From NCBI RefSeq assembly GCF_019343495.1, contig NZ_CP072550.1, positions 186,001-250,000 on the forward strand: DNA of 64,000 bases, read 5' to 3'. Made by a program: the position numbers and the translations under genes. Of this stretch, positions 54,432 to 62,653 are shown in pieces (positions within the stretch are counted from its first letter, which is position 1; each line of letters starts with the position of its first letter). This DNA comes from Acinetobacter lwoffii (GTDB lineage Bacteria; Pseudomonadota; Gammaproteobacteria; Pseudomonadales; Moraxellaceae). Below the pieces are notes generated by a model. It worked only from the letters and a program-made list of their open reading frames with translations. It was not told where the DNA came from and made no database searches.

Positions 54432-55913
54432 TGTTATTCCTAAGTAGAAATGTCCTACCTAATAACCAAATAGAAATGTCCTATATGGACAATTCCAAGT
54501 CAAGCACAGGATTTAGATTTCGTTCTTTGATTGCTATTTTCTGTGCACGTCTGCTTGGCATCTTTTGAGAACGATTGCGTTTGTTTTGTTGTTCCAGTTC
54601 TTCATGCTGTTGTTGGATATGATTCAGAACAGCACCCAACCGTTTATTCTCAACAATCTCTCGCTGATTCAGCTGACTTAATTTATCGAAGAGGCTGTAA
54701 TTGATCTTTCGGCCATCATGCATGAGGGCTACAGTACCATCCGGGTATTCCAGGAACTCAAGATACTTACCGATCAACCTTTGATTTTCTTCGGTGTTTT
54801 CCAGGAGATATACGCATTTATCATAAGTAATCGTCAGGCTATTCGTGACTCTGCGGGGTTCACGCCAAGTAAAAATATCATCTAATTCTTCGGCTGTTTC
54901 AGTGATAGGCCGATGTAGATCCTTAGGATTAAAAGCCATCTTGGCGAACTTCTGATTGAACTGCTCAATGAAGCAGGGTAGCCAGGCATTAGCTTGCTCA
55001 ATCGAGCTGATACCTTCCAGACGCATCTCCTTGATCAGACGGTCCTGAAGGGTTCTGTTGGCACGTTCCACACGGCCTTTGGCCTGTGGTGAATTGGCGA
55101 AGATGATATCGATATTCAGGGTACTGAGTACGCGTCCAAACTGGGTAATCTTGGTGTCTTTCTTGCTGCTTTGATTCACCCTGAAGACTGAATGTTTGTC
55201 GCTGTAAAATGCCAACGGCTTACCATGCTGCTCAACATACAAGCGTGTTGAAATCATATAATCAAAGGCTGATTCTGATTCACAGAAGCGTAAATGCTGC
55301 AATTTTCCTGTAGCATCATCGATAAACACCAGCAGACAGCATTTAGCAGCGCGTCCTTCAAACCAGTCATGATATGAGCCATCAATTTGGATCAGTTCAC
55401 CAAAGCAATCCCGGTTGTAACGAGGCTGATACGGGCGTTTTAGGCGCTTGGATCGAGGAATCCATAAGTCAGCTGCAATCATCCAGGAACGCAGGGTTTC
55501 TACTGAAAGATCGAATCCATGTACGGTGGTGAGCTTTTCATGCGCTAAAGTGGGTCCGAAACCATGGAGTTGATCAGAAACAATATTGAGGCACTTGAGT
55601 CTGAGTTCTTCAGGAAGTTTGGAATTGCTGATTTGGCCACGACCGGCATGGGCTAATGCAGCGGGACCTTGAGCTTTGTATTTCTGCAGTAAGCGTCTGA
55701 TCTGACGTTCTGAAATATGAAGTAGCTGAGCAGCCTGGGATTGAGTTATGCGTTGATCGCAGATTTCCTGCAAGACCGACAATCGTTTAAGTTCTTTATC
55801 CGACATAGACACCAACATATCAAACCGTCCGCTAACGAAATTGCAAAAGTGCATATTCTAAAAGCGGACATTTTTACTTTGGAGAAACCGGACATTTCTA
55901 TTTTGGAGTTACA
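54432..55913 (-). mobile_element. IS1202-family (ISAjo2-like) element, copy B, 1482 bp
   Basis: Same length and ends as copy A. A perfect 5-bp duplication GGTGA lies at 54427-54431 and 55914-55918. The right end is exactly 5 bp from pdif site 5. Different duplications in the two copies show two independent insertions. Confidence 0.93.
54481..55854 (-). CDS. IS1202-family transposase, copy B
   Basis: 457 residues, with the same predicted protein as copy A at 51775: helix-turn-helix N-terminus, three DDE regions (QIDGSYHD, YSDKHSVF, GRVERANRT) and basic C-terminus. The shorter start, MLVSMSDKE, is at 55818. Identity between copies indicates recent spread within this plasmid or its relatives. 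Intact. Confidence 0.92.
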   Translation of the reverse strand: MHFCNFVSGRFDMLVSMSDKELKRLSVLQEICDQRITQSQAAQLLHISERQIRRLLQKYKAQGPAALAHAGRGQISNSKLPEELRLKCLNIVSDQLHGFGPTLAHEKLTTVHGFDLSVETLRSWMIAADLWIPRSKRLKRPYQPRYNRDCFGELIQIDGSYHDWFEGRAAKCCLLVFIDDATGKLQHLRFCESESAFDYMISTRLYVEQHGKPLAFYSDKHSVFRVNQSSKKDTKITQFGRVLSTLNIDIIFANSPQAKGRVERANRTLQDRLIKEMRLEGISSIEQANAWLPCFIEQFNQKFAKMAFNPKDLHRPITETAEELDDIFTWREPRRVTNSLTITYDKCVYLLENTEENQRLIGKYLEFLEYPDGTVALMHDGRKINYSLFDKLSQLNQREIVENKRLGAVLNHIQQQHEELEQQNKRNRSQKMPSRRAQKIAIKERNLNPVLDLELSI

Positions 55914-55918
55914 GGTGA

Positions 55919-55946
55919 ATTTCGTATAACCGCCATTATGTTAAGT
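55919..55946 (+). promoter_or_regulatory. pdif site 5 (XerC-XerD orientation)
   Basis: XerC half ATTTCGTATAA, spacer CCGCCA, XerD half TTATGTTAAGT. It directly follows the target duplication of IS copy B. Confidence 0.92.
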
Positions 55947-55996
55947 TAATCAAAATTCTTAATGCACCAAAACCTAAAAATTTAAATGGAGTAAAA

Positions 55997-56527
55997 ATGA
56001 CTTTAAAGGGGTTAGATATTCAAGAAGATTGTATCAAAGCTATTTCTAATGAATCTTTAATATTTGATATTAAGAATAAAGAGTTTTTAGAGGATATAGA
56101 AAATCTTTTATTACAGTATTTTCAAAATTTTAGTAATGATTTAAATGGAATTGAGTTTGATAATTTTTCTGTGGAGTTTTGGTTCGATGCAGGACAATTG
56201 ATTATTTATCCTGAAAAAGATTTATTAGATCGTAAACCCTTTGAATCTGAATATGATTTAGATAGATTAGACCCTTATTTTTATCTAGTTTGTGAAGAAT
56301 ATAGGATATATTTTGATGACTTAATATCTCGAAAAGTAAGCGATCAAGTATCTGAAAAAGAAGCTATTTCTAAAACTAATGACGTAATTGATTGTGTAAG
56401 CAAAGCTATAAAAAATATAAATGATGAAAACAATCTTTTAAAGATGTTAGGCAGGCCTAAATTAGAAATAAGATATTTCGGTGTAACGAAAGAAGAACTT
56501 TTAGCAAAAGAAATTCTCGTGAAATGA
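55997..56527 (+). CDS. hypothetical acidic protein in a pdif module
   Basis: 176 residues from the ATG at 55997 with TGGAG upstream. Acidic and soluble, with an N-terminal alpha/beta part containing FSVEFWFDAGQLIIYPEKD and a helical C-terminus. I do not recognise the family. Its style (small, acidic, aromatic, alone in its module) resembles immunity proteins such as the SUKH gene in the neighbouring module. It is the sole gene between pdif 5 and 6. Confidence 0.75.
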   Translation: MTLKGLDIQEDCIKAISNESLIFDIKNKEFLEDIENLLLQYFQNFSNDLNGIEFDNFSVEFWFDAGQLIIYPEKDLLDRKPFESEYDLDRLDPYFYLVCEEYRIYFDDLISRKVSDQVSEKEAISKTNDVIDCVSKAIKNINDENNLLKMLGRPKLEIRYFGVTKEELLAKEILVK

Positions 56528-56560
56528 AGTAGATATTTTTGTCGTATTAAGGAAAACTAA

Positions 56561-56588
56561 AATTAACATAATGGGCGTTATGCGAAGT
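56561..56588 (-). promoter_or_regulatory. pdif site 6 (XerD-XerC orientation)
   Basis: On the minus strand XerC half ACTTCGCATAA, spacer CGCCCA, XerD half TTATGTTAATT. It is the boundary before the BrnTA module. Confidence 0.9.
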
Positions 56589-56589
56589 C

Positions 56590-56618
56590 AAAAATGGGAG
56601 CTTAAGCTCCCATTTTTA
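56590..56618. terminator. terminator beside brnA
   Basis: AAAAATGGGAGC, loop TTAA, GCTCCCATTTTT. It is the third copy of this terminator design directly beside a D-C oriented pdif site. Confidence 0.85.
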
Positions 56619-56930
56619 TTGATGATTTTTTAATTCTTTCAGCATAGCATCCCGTAAAATTTCATTCATTCGTGTTTGATAACCTTTGCCTTGTGCTTTG
56701 AACCAAGCAAGTACATCAGCATCTAACCGAATTGAAGTTTGTTGCTTCACTGGGCGGTAAAATTGATTTTGGCGTACAGCACTGCTCCAATCGGTAATTT
56801 CAGGAATATCTGATAGATCTAGCTGATCATCAGGAACCGTGCCTTTAGCAAGCAAGCGTTGAATTTCAGCATCTTGCTTCTCACCAAATTTCTCATTCAG
56901 CTCTTTGCGTGAGTATCTAACCATGCTCAT
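56616..56930 (-). CDS. brnA: BrnA-type antitoxin
   Basis: 104 residues. The C-terminal ribbon-helix-helix (KQQTSIRLDADVLAWFKAQG, then YQTRMNEILRDAMLKEL) is the BrnA signature. The N-terminal part (YSRKELNEKF) contacts the toxin. It should bind BrnT and repress the operon at the palindrome upstream of brnT. It overlaps brnT by 14 bp in the toxin-first order usual for brnTA. It sits between pdif 6 and 7. Confidence 0.9.
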   Translation of the reverse strand: MSMVRYSRKELNEKFGEKQDAEIQRLLAKGTVPDDQLDLSDIPEITDWSSAVRQNQFYRPVKQQTSIRLDADVLAWFKAQGKGYQTRMNEILRDAMLKELKNHQ

Positions 56931-57204
56931 ATTTGTTTCGCTCCGCTTTAGTCACTTGCCTTGCACTAATGATTCGTATGATTTCACAGTCATCTTCATC
57001 AAAAATGGTGTGAGCCACCAATAACATTAGTACGCCTTTAACTCGTCCAATGGTTTGCCAACGTTCTTCACCATCGGTATGTCTGTCTTGGATTGAGATC
57101 CGTAATGGATCTTCAAAAACAAGGCTTGCAGTTTCGAAAGAGATATCATGCTTTTTCTGATTCTTTCGATTCTTAGCCTCATCCCATTCAAAATACTGTT
57201 CCAT
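56917..57204 (-). CDS. brnT: BrnT-type ribonuclease toxin
   Basis: 95 residues from the ATG at 57204; the frame extends three codons further. The BrnT pattern is clear: FEWDEAKNRKNQKKHDISFE, then FEDPLRISIQDR, GEERWQTIGRV and IRIISARQVTKAERNKY with the active-site Arg/Lys region. BrnT is a RelE-fold ribonuclease that stops translation. Complete and paired with BrnA. Confidence 0.92.
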   Translation of the reverse strand: MEQYFEWDEAKNRKNQKKHDISFETASLVFEDPLRISIQDRHTDGEERWQTIGRVKGVLMLLVAHTIFDEDDCEIIRIISARQVTKAERNKYEHG

Positions 57205-57219
57205 AAAAAACATTCAAAT

Positions 57220-57231
57220 TTGTATATACAA
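57220..57231. promoter_or_regulatory. 12-bp palindrome upstream of brnT, probable operator
   Basis: TTGTATATACAA, 15 bp before the brnT start. The position fits a BrnA-binding site overlapping the promoter. Confidence 0.65.
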
Positions 57232-57317
57232 TAATGTATCACAAAATTGTATAACTCAAGTTGAGAAGCGTAATTTTTAGTCAAATTTATTGGCAAGAAC
57301 TATCAAAACTGCTCATA

Positions 57318-57349
57318 AAAAAGCCGACTTGTTTCCAAGTCGGCTTTTG
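57318..57349. terminator. strong Rho-independent terminator
   Basis: AAAAGCCGACTTG, loop TTTC, CAAGTCGGCTTTT, between brnT and pdif 7. It insulates the toxin-antitoxin module from transcription on the right. Confidence 0.85.
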
Positions 57350-57411
57350 AACATCATCGAGCAAATAATTTATATCATAAGTTTTTGATTTTTATATTTT
57401 TCAATTTGTGC

Positions 57412-57439
57412 ATTTCGTATAACGCCCATTATGTTAAAT
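57412..57439 (+). promoter_or_regulatory. pdif site 7 (XerC-XerD orientation)
   Basis: XerC half ATTTCGTATAA, spacer CGCCCA, XerD half TTATGTTAAAT. It is the right-hand end of the visible pdif array. Confidence 0.93.
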
Positions 57440-57450
57440 TGAGGGGAATT

Positions 57451-57722
57451 TCAGCTATTCATTTCTAATTTTTTGATGATATAACAGTTCTCAATTTTAC
57501 GATTATCCCCACAAAGATTTTCTAAGTCATCTAATTGTTTCTTGAAGGAGGTTAATTGCTTAATTCTATTATCTAATTCTTTTGTATGTTTTTTTATAAG
57601 GTTATTTACTTTAGTACAATTTTGATTAGGAGTTTCTAACTCCTCACATAGAGACTCTATATCTTTAATAGAGATACCTAAACTTCTACAATTTAATATA
57701 AAACTTAATTTATCTAATGAAC
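57451..57722 (-). pseudogene. MerR-family metal regulator, 5' truncated by IS66
   Basis: About 90 C-terminal codons. The dimerisation helix and its entry are typical of CadR/ZntR-like MerR proteins: LRSLDKLSFILNCRSLGIS, IESLCEEL, then LIKKHTKELDNRIKQLTSF. Cysteines near the end (NLCG, ENCYI) resemble metal-binding ligands. The N-terminal helix-turn-helix is gone because the IS66 element starts at 57723. The frame continues into the IS but cannot make a functional regulator. It probably belonged to a metal-resistance pdif module. Confidence 0.75.
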
Positions 57723-57808
57723 GTAAGCATCCGGCTAACACAGCCTTACCAAGCGATCCTATAAGCCTTAATTTAGTTCCCACCTAAAAACAAGTGGGGA
57801 CTTAATCC

Positions 57809-58192
57809 ATGAACATGGATATATATTCAGCAACACCTCCTGTTGCTAAAAAACGCAGAACATACAGCAAAGAATTCAAACTCAGTATTGTCAATGCCTG
57901 TAAAAATCCTAATACCTCGATCGCTTCGGTCGCACTGCAACATAGTATTAATGCCAACCTTGTCAGTCGTTGGATCAGGATCTTCAGCCATCATGAGGGT
58001 GCCGTGCAGGATCCTACTCATGTGAATCCAGCATTTATTGCTTTGCCTTACACTGCTGCAATCAGCCAACCTATTGATGAGAGGATCACGTTGTGTATCA
58101 CCGTGCCTCATACGAATAATGATATTCAGCTAAAATGGCAGACATCAGAAATACCTGCCTTGGCAGAATTACTCAAGGCACTTGCAACATGA
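57809..58192 (+). CDS. tnpA: IS66 accessory protein TnpA
   Basis: 127 residues. The N-terminal helix-turn-helix region (KRRTYSKEFKLSIVNACKN, then NANLVSRWIR) is that of IS66 OrfA/IS3-OrfA-like transposase_8 proteins. It is required with TnpB for IS66 transposition. It overlaps tnpB by 4 bp, the usual coupled arrangement. Intact. Confidence 0.88.
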   Translation: MNMDIYSATPPVAKKRRTYSKEFKLSIVNACKNPNTSIASVALQHSINANLVSRWIRIFSHHEGAVQDPTHVNPAFIALPYTAAISQPIDERITLCITVPHTNNDIQLKWQTSEIPALAELLKALAT

Positions 58193-58524
58193 TCCGCATT
58201 GATGAAATCTGGTTGTCTACTCAGCCCATGGACATGCGTGCAGGTATGGATACGACCATGGCTCAGGTGGTGAGAGCCTTTGGCTACATCAAACCGCATT
58301 GTGCTTACCTGTTCTGTAATAAACGTGGCCATCGCATGAAAGTACTGGTACATGATGGACTGGGCATCTGGCTGTGTGCCCGGCGGCTGGAACAGGGCAA
58401 ATTTCACTGGGCTCAAGTTCACCAAGGTGAAACCGTGGCCCTCAGCCCGGAACAGTTACAGGCACTGATCCAAGGTTTGCCCTGGCAGCGCATTGGACGA
58501 CAGCAGGTGGTGACGATGCTTTAA
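58189..58524 (+). CDS. tnpB: IS66 accessory protein TnpB
   Basis: 111 residues from the ATG at 58189 (ATGA overlap with tnpA). The IS66 Orf2 signature is clear: IWLSTQPMDMRAGMDT, then AYLFCNKRGHRMKVLVHDG, LGIWLCARRLEQGKF and a short C-terminal helix. Length is normal for the family (~110-118). It acts with TnpA and TnpC in transposition. Confidence 0.92.
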   Translation: MIRIDEIWLSTQPMDMRAGMDTTMAQVVRAFGYIKPHCAYLFCNKRGHRMKVLVHDGLGIWLCARRLEQGKFHWAQVHQGETVALSPEQLQALIQGLPWQRIGRQQVVTML

Positions 58525-58598
58525 ACCAGGCTGTTCCATTCTGCTATTCTCCAAACGTTCTATTTCATTCTTCTCATGACCTCAGGCATACTGCGGTC

Positions 58599-60245
58599 AT
58601 GAATACGCTGCCTGACTTAAGCCAACTGACCCATGAACAACTGCTGGAATTCACCAGACAGTTGGCGATGCAGCATCAGTCTCTAGCACAATCAAATCAA
58701 GAATTAGAAAAATCAAACCAGCAATTGGATGCCAAAGTTCAACATCTTGAAGTCACCAATCAGCAATTAGATTCTAAAGTTCAACATCTTTCTATTCTCA
58801 ATCAAAAATACGAGCATGAACTCGCACTATTTAAACAGCACAAATTCGGCAGTAAAAACGAACATCTCACTGCAAAACAAATCCACCTGTGGGATGAAGC
58901 GGTTGAAGAAGATATTGCTGCGGTTGATCTAGAACTGGAACGGCTAAATGCAGATAAAACCGATGCAGCGACACAGAAAGCCAAAACCAATAAACCTAAA
59001 CGTCGACCACTGCCAGATCATCTACACACCATCCGTATTGAGCATGAACCTGCATCAACCCAATGCGCTTGTGGCTGCCAACTCCGTCGTATCGGCGAAG
59101 ATGTCAGTGAAAAACTGCATTTCAGACCGGCACAGTTCTATAAGGAACAGCATGTGCGTGGTAAATGGGTCTGTGATCAGTGTGACACCCTGACTCAGCA
59201 AGCGATGCCCGCCTATGTGATTGATAAAGGCATTGCTTCACCTGAACTGCTCAGCCATGTTTTGGTATCGAAATATGCCGATCATTTGCCGCTGTACCGT
59301 CAACGTCTGATCTATCAGCGGGCGGGAATCGAACTTTCTAGATCAACTTTATCTGACTGGATAGGTCGCTGCGGTGTAGAACTGGAACCTCTAGCCAATG
59401 CCTTAAAAGAGGTGGTACTACAACAGCAGGTGCTGCATGCAGATGAAACACCGGTCACCATCATGCGGATGGGTGAGAATGATAAAAAACCGAAGAAAGG
59501 TTATGTCTGGGCCTATGCCACTACACAGTACAATCCAGTTCAGGCGGTGATCTATGACTTTCAGGATAGTCGTTCAGGCCAGCATGCTGCAGAGTTCTTG
59601 AAAGGCTGGCAGGGTTATCTAGTCTGTGATGATTACAGTGGTTATAAAGCACGCTTTAAATCAGGCCAGGTCATTGAGGTGGGCTGCATGGCCCATGCAC
59701 GTCGTAAATTCCATGAACTGCATGTAACTGGGAAAAGTCAGGTCGCTGAACAGGCATTAGTGCTGATTCAGAAACTGTATGCGATAGAAGCAGAGCTCAG
59801 GAAAAAGACCGATGGTACAGCGGAAGACCGCCGCGAATACCGACAACAGCATAGTCAACCAGTGATGCAACAACTATATGAATGGCTCAACCAACATCAT
59901 CTGACAGTGCCATCGAGTTCTCCCACCGCCAAGGCCATCAATTACACTCTGAAGCGTTGGCCAGCTTTAAGCCGCTATCTGGATGATGGCAATCTACCTA
60001 TTTGCAATAATTGGGTCGAGAATCAGATGCGTCCCTGGGCGTTGGGGCGCAAGAACTGGCTGTTTGCAGGTTCGCTGCGCAGTGGTCAGCGAGCGGCAAA
60101 CATCATGACGTTAATCCAGTCAGCAAAGCTGAATGGCTTGGATCCGTATGCCTATTTAAGTGATGTGCTGAAAAGGCTGCCGACACATAAAGTGACCCAG
60201 ATTGAAGAGTTACTGCCACACTGCTGGAAACCTAAATCGAATTAA
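58599..60245 (+). CDS. tnpC: IS66-family transposase TnpC
   Basis: 548 residues from the ATG at 58599. A long N-terminal coiled coil with short repeats (QQLDAKVQHLE, QQLDSKVQHLS) is followed by the zinc-finger region (CACGCQLRRIGEDVSEKL, then WVCDQCDT) and the DDE transposase core with LHADETPVTIM, VCDDYSGYKARF and the C-terminal NNWVENQMRPWALGRKNW block holding the Glu. Complete and of normal length (~520-550). Confidence 0.93.
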   Translation: MNTLPDLSQLTHEQLLEFTRQLAMQHQSLAQSNQELEKSNQQLDAKVQHLEVTNQQLDSKVQHLSILNQKYEHELALFKQHKFGSKNEHLTAKQIHLWDEAVEEDIAAVDLELERLNADKTDAATQKAKTNKPKRRPLPDHLHTIRIEHEPASTQCACGCQLRRIGEDVSEKLHFRPAQFYKEQHVRGKWVCDQCDTLTQQAMPAYVIDKGIASPELLSHVLVSKYADHLPLYRQRLIYQRAGIELSRSTLSDWIGRCGVELEPLANALKEVVLQQQVLHADETPVTIMRMGENDKKPKKGYVWAYATTQYNPVQAVIYDFQDSRSGQHAAEFLKGWQGYLVCDDYSGYKARFKSGQVIEVGCMAHARRKFHELHVTGKSQVAEQALVLIQKLYAIEAELRKKTDGTAEDRREYRQQHSQPVMQQLYEWLNQHHLTVPSSSPTAKAINYTLKRWPALSRYLDDGNLPICNNWVENQMRPWALGRKNWLFAGSLRSGQRAANIMTLIQSAKLNGLDPYAYLSDVLKRLPTHKVTQIEELLPHCWKPKSN

Positions 60246-60274
60246 AATTGGTATGGGATTCAGCGGACGCTTAC

Positions 60275-60480
60275 GTATATTGAACGTTATAATCGGACTA
60301 TACGTTATAGCTGGCTAAGCAAGCATCTATTTGACACACTGGAAGAAGTACAAGATTATGCAACAAACTGGTTGTGGCATTACAACCATGAAAGACCACA
60401 TCAAGCTAACAAAGGAAAGCCACCTCTAAGGGCTGCTTAACCTCTACTTTTAACTTCGGTTATTTATGGGAGGATTACCA
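60275..60480 (+). mobile_element. right-end remnant of another IS3-family element
   Basis: Contains the last ~55 codons of an OrfB transposase, ending KPPLRAA at 60438: TIRYSWLSKHLFDTLEEVQ, then WLWHYNHERPHQAN. The element ends at 60480 with an inverted end TGGTAATCCTCCCATAAA. The left part was removed at the IS66 junction. It in turn truncates the tyrosine recombinase at 60481. Confidence 0.85.
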
Positions 60481-61466
60481 TAACTTAAAGCAGAATAGGG
60501 AGGCTTTAAGGATGTAAATAAGATATGTGAAGGAATTTCTTTTCGGATTTCATTTATATAGATTTGAAGAATTCTGTAGTCTCGTTCCTGCAGTTTAATT
60601 ACTCGGTACGAATATTCATTTTTGATTTTTGGCTTTTTTGATCGATCATCGAACTCATCATCTGTATTTGTAATAATTAAACTAAAACTATGATTCTGAA
60701 TTGATTTTTTAATAGAGTTGGTTGTTAGTAGCATAAGCTCACCAATTCTAAGACCATAGTTGAGCATGAGATGTATGATCAGAAAGTTTCTGAGTTGTAC
60801 ATTTTTAGATCTAAAAGGATTTAATTCATTGTATTTATTAGAGTTACTTGGTGAAATGACTGAATACAATCCTTTAATCATTTCCTGATTCATGCTCTTA
60901 AAATTATGATTTATCTCACTTTTAATTGTCTTATTGGCTTTTGAAAAATTATTTATAATTTTTTTCTTTATTGTCATATATTTATTCAAGTTTTCTTTAA
61001 TTTTTTGAATTTCCTTCAACGTAAGTTGTGGCTGTGATTGCATGCTTAAGTATTCATTAATCAAGAAGTTGTAAAACTTTAAGAAGGATCTAACTCTATG
61101 ACCAATTGTTGTGTAATTAATATGTTCTGAATTGCTTAGCCGTATAAGATTACTTTCAAGTTTTTTATTATTTTCTAAGTAAACAATGAAATTATCAATT
61201 TCACATTGAATGATCTCAAAATTATAGGATGTCGAATAGAACGACTCACAAAAGGACGTGGCAAACTTTTCAAACCAAAATTCATACCAAAATTTTATTG
61301 CGATTAAATCTGCATGCTGCGTAGAGATACTTTGAAATCTAAGAAATTTCATGGTGTACAGCATAGGGTACATACATGGACAGAATGAATCTAAATCAAA
61401 TAAAAGAATAATTTGATTTTCGTTTGAGACTTTCTTTTCTAAATGAATTGTTTTTAAAGCAAACAT
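60481..61466 (-). pseudogene. tyrosine recombinase/integrase, C-terminally truncated
   Basis: About 328 native residues from the ATG at 61466. The N-terminal ~170 residues are SAM-like, helical and lysine-rich. The catalytic domain begins with LRNFLIIHLMLNYGLRIGEL, containing the first active Arg, and a later Lys-bearing beta region. The H-x-x-R motif and the Tyr nucleophile are missing because the IS3 remnant cuts the gene at 60481. The frame continues a few codons into the IS. Inactive. It may once have integrated or resolved a backbone element. Confidence 0.75.
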
Positions 61467-61743
61467 AGTAAAGTTTATGAATTATTCTTAAGGTCAACAT
61501 ATCATATTTTATGATTGAAATAGAAATTAGTTAAGTTATTGAATCTTAGTTCAAGAAAGAAAAATATGAAGTTATTGTTAGGTGTATCGGAATTGTCATA
61601 ATTAAAATTCTCAAAGGAGTAGAAAAGGCACTACCCCACAATTTTTTTCTCTCAAAATGTCATTCACTGTCATTTTTTTAGTGGCAAGTACCAGGTGCAA
61701 TTCTTTTTTACGGTGTATTACACCGTAGATGTTTTGAGTGAGC
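61467..61743. other. 277-bp non-coding region with a perfect palindrome
   Basis: No gene. TACGGTGTA, one central T, TACACCGTA (61709-61727) is a 9-bp perfect stem. The T-run lies before it on the plus strand, so it is not a terminator for either neighbour. TGTCATTCACTGTCATTTT at ~61660 contains a short direct repeat. An operator or recombination site is possible. Confidence 0.5.
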
Positions 61744-62496
61744 TTAGCTGGCACCGTAAAAGTTTTGATCGACAAAATATCCAAACTCAAGTGGACTGTT
61801 AACCCATTTGCTAAACAAAACGTGAAACAACAAATTATTGTAGTCTATATATTTTTCATAATTGTTCACGATACCTAAGTTCAGCAAGTTTTTTTCAAAC
61901 TCAATGCGTTCAATGGGTTCTGATTTCACAAATGCATGGATGGATGCTTTGATTACATGATAATTATAACTTTCTGATGAACATTGACGTTCACATGAAA
62001 TAACTCCAGCTTCAATGAACAAATTAATATTACGCTGCCAAGAACGTCCGTGAATGTGGTAATTCAGGCAGTCACCAAGTTTTTGCAGATCTGACAATTT
62101 AAAGGATTTGTTTTGGCAAATTGCAAAATATGTAAATGTAAAATAACGATATGAAATATCTTTTTTTAATGTCTTAAACTTAGGATTGTCATAAAAGTTA
62201 ACATTAGCATTCGTTCTATATATTTTAAGGAACAGCTCACCATACTTACTTAATCTATAATATTTAGCTGAACGACAAGTAGAACGCCCTAGATCCTCTA
62301 TCATCCCTAATTGGACCCAATTTTTAATAAGACGCTGAATAGACCGAACGAGCCATTTAGACTTATACCCCTCTAATTCATCTATATAGGTGCCTTTCAG
62401 GAAGTGAATACTCAATGGTCGTGGGTGATGTTCTACAAACTGAGTGAACAGTCGATGTATAAATTTTATATCCAAAATTGTATTTAGATCCCTCAT
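61744..62496 (-). CDS. possible winged-helix DNA-binding protein
   Basis: 250 residues from the ATG at 62496. It is helical and basic, with no signal peptide. Two regions look like winged helices: residues ~45-85 (WLVRSIQRLIKNWVQLGMI, then CRSAKYYRLSKYGELF) and ~125-165 (FKLSDLQKLGDCL, then WQRNINLFIEAGVISCE). The gene is divergent from the amidase gene. Between them lie six 11-bp direct repeats starting 11 bp from its start codon. This suggests either a regulator with its own operator array or an initiator with iterons. I cannot tell which. Confidence 0.65.
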   Translation of the reverse strand: MRDLNTILDIKFIHRLFTQFVEHHPRPLSIHFLKGTYIDELEGYKSKWLVRSIQRLIKNWVQLGMIEDLGRSTCRSAKYYRLSKYGELFLKIYRTNANVNFYDNPKFKTLKKDISYRYFTFTYFAICQNKSFKLSDLQKLGDCLNYHIHGRSWQRNINLFIEAGVISCERQCSSESYNYHVIKASIHAFVKSEPIERIEFEKNLLNLGIVNNYEKYIDYNNLLFHVLFSKWVNSPLEFGYFVDQNFYGAS

Positions 62497-62506
62497 GATA
62501 AGTACT

Positions 62507-62572
62507 TTAAAACCATCTTAAAACCATTTTAAAACCATTTTAAAACCATCTTAAAACCATCTTAAATCATTT
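62507..62572. repeat. six 11-bp direct repeats (TTAAAACCATY)
   Basis: Units start at 62507, 62518, 62529, 62540, 62551 and 62562, with an exact 11-bp period. Five read TTAAAACCATC or TTAAAACCATT; the last is degenerate (TTAAATCATTT). One unit per helical turn suggests cooperative protein binding. They lie between divergent genes, next to the putative winged-helix protein. Confidence 0.9.
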
Positions 62573-62653
62573 CAACAAAACCCTTTAAACCTTTTAATTT
62601 TTTTTAAATTTAATATACTTAAAATCCTAATAATAGCTTAAAGGGTTTTAATT

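Larger units (their letters stand above)
57723..60274 (+). mobile_element. IS66-family element, 2552 bp
   Basis: Terminal repeats GTAAGCATCCGG on the left and GTAAGCGTCCGC on the right (inward). It encodes TnpA, TnpB and TnpC. The flanking 8-mers (TAATGAAC and GTATATTG) do not match, so one side was deleted or recombined after insertion. Confidence 0.9.

Noticed and set aside
61709..61727. Palindrome as terminator
   Set aside because: The T-run precedes the stem on the plus strand and becomes an A-run after it on the minus strand, so it fits neither neighbouring gene.
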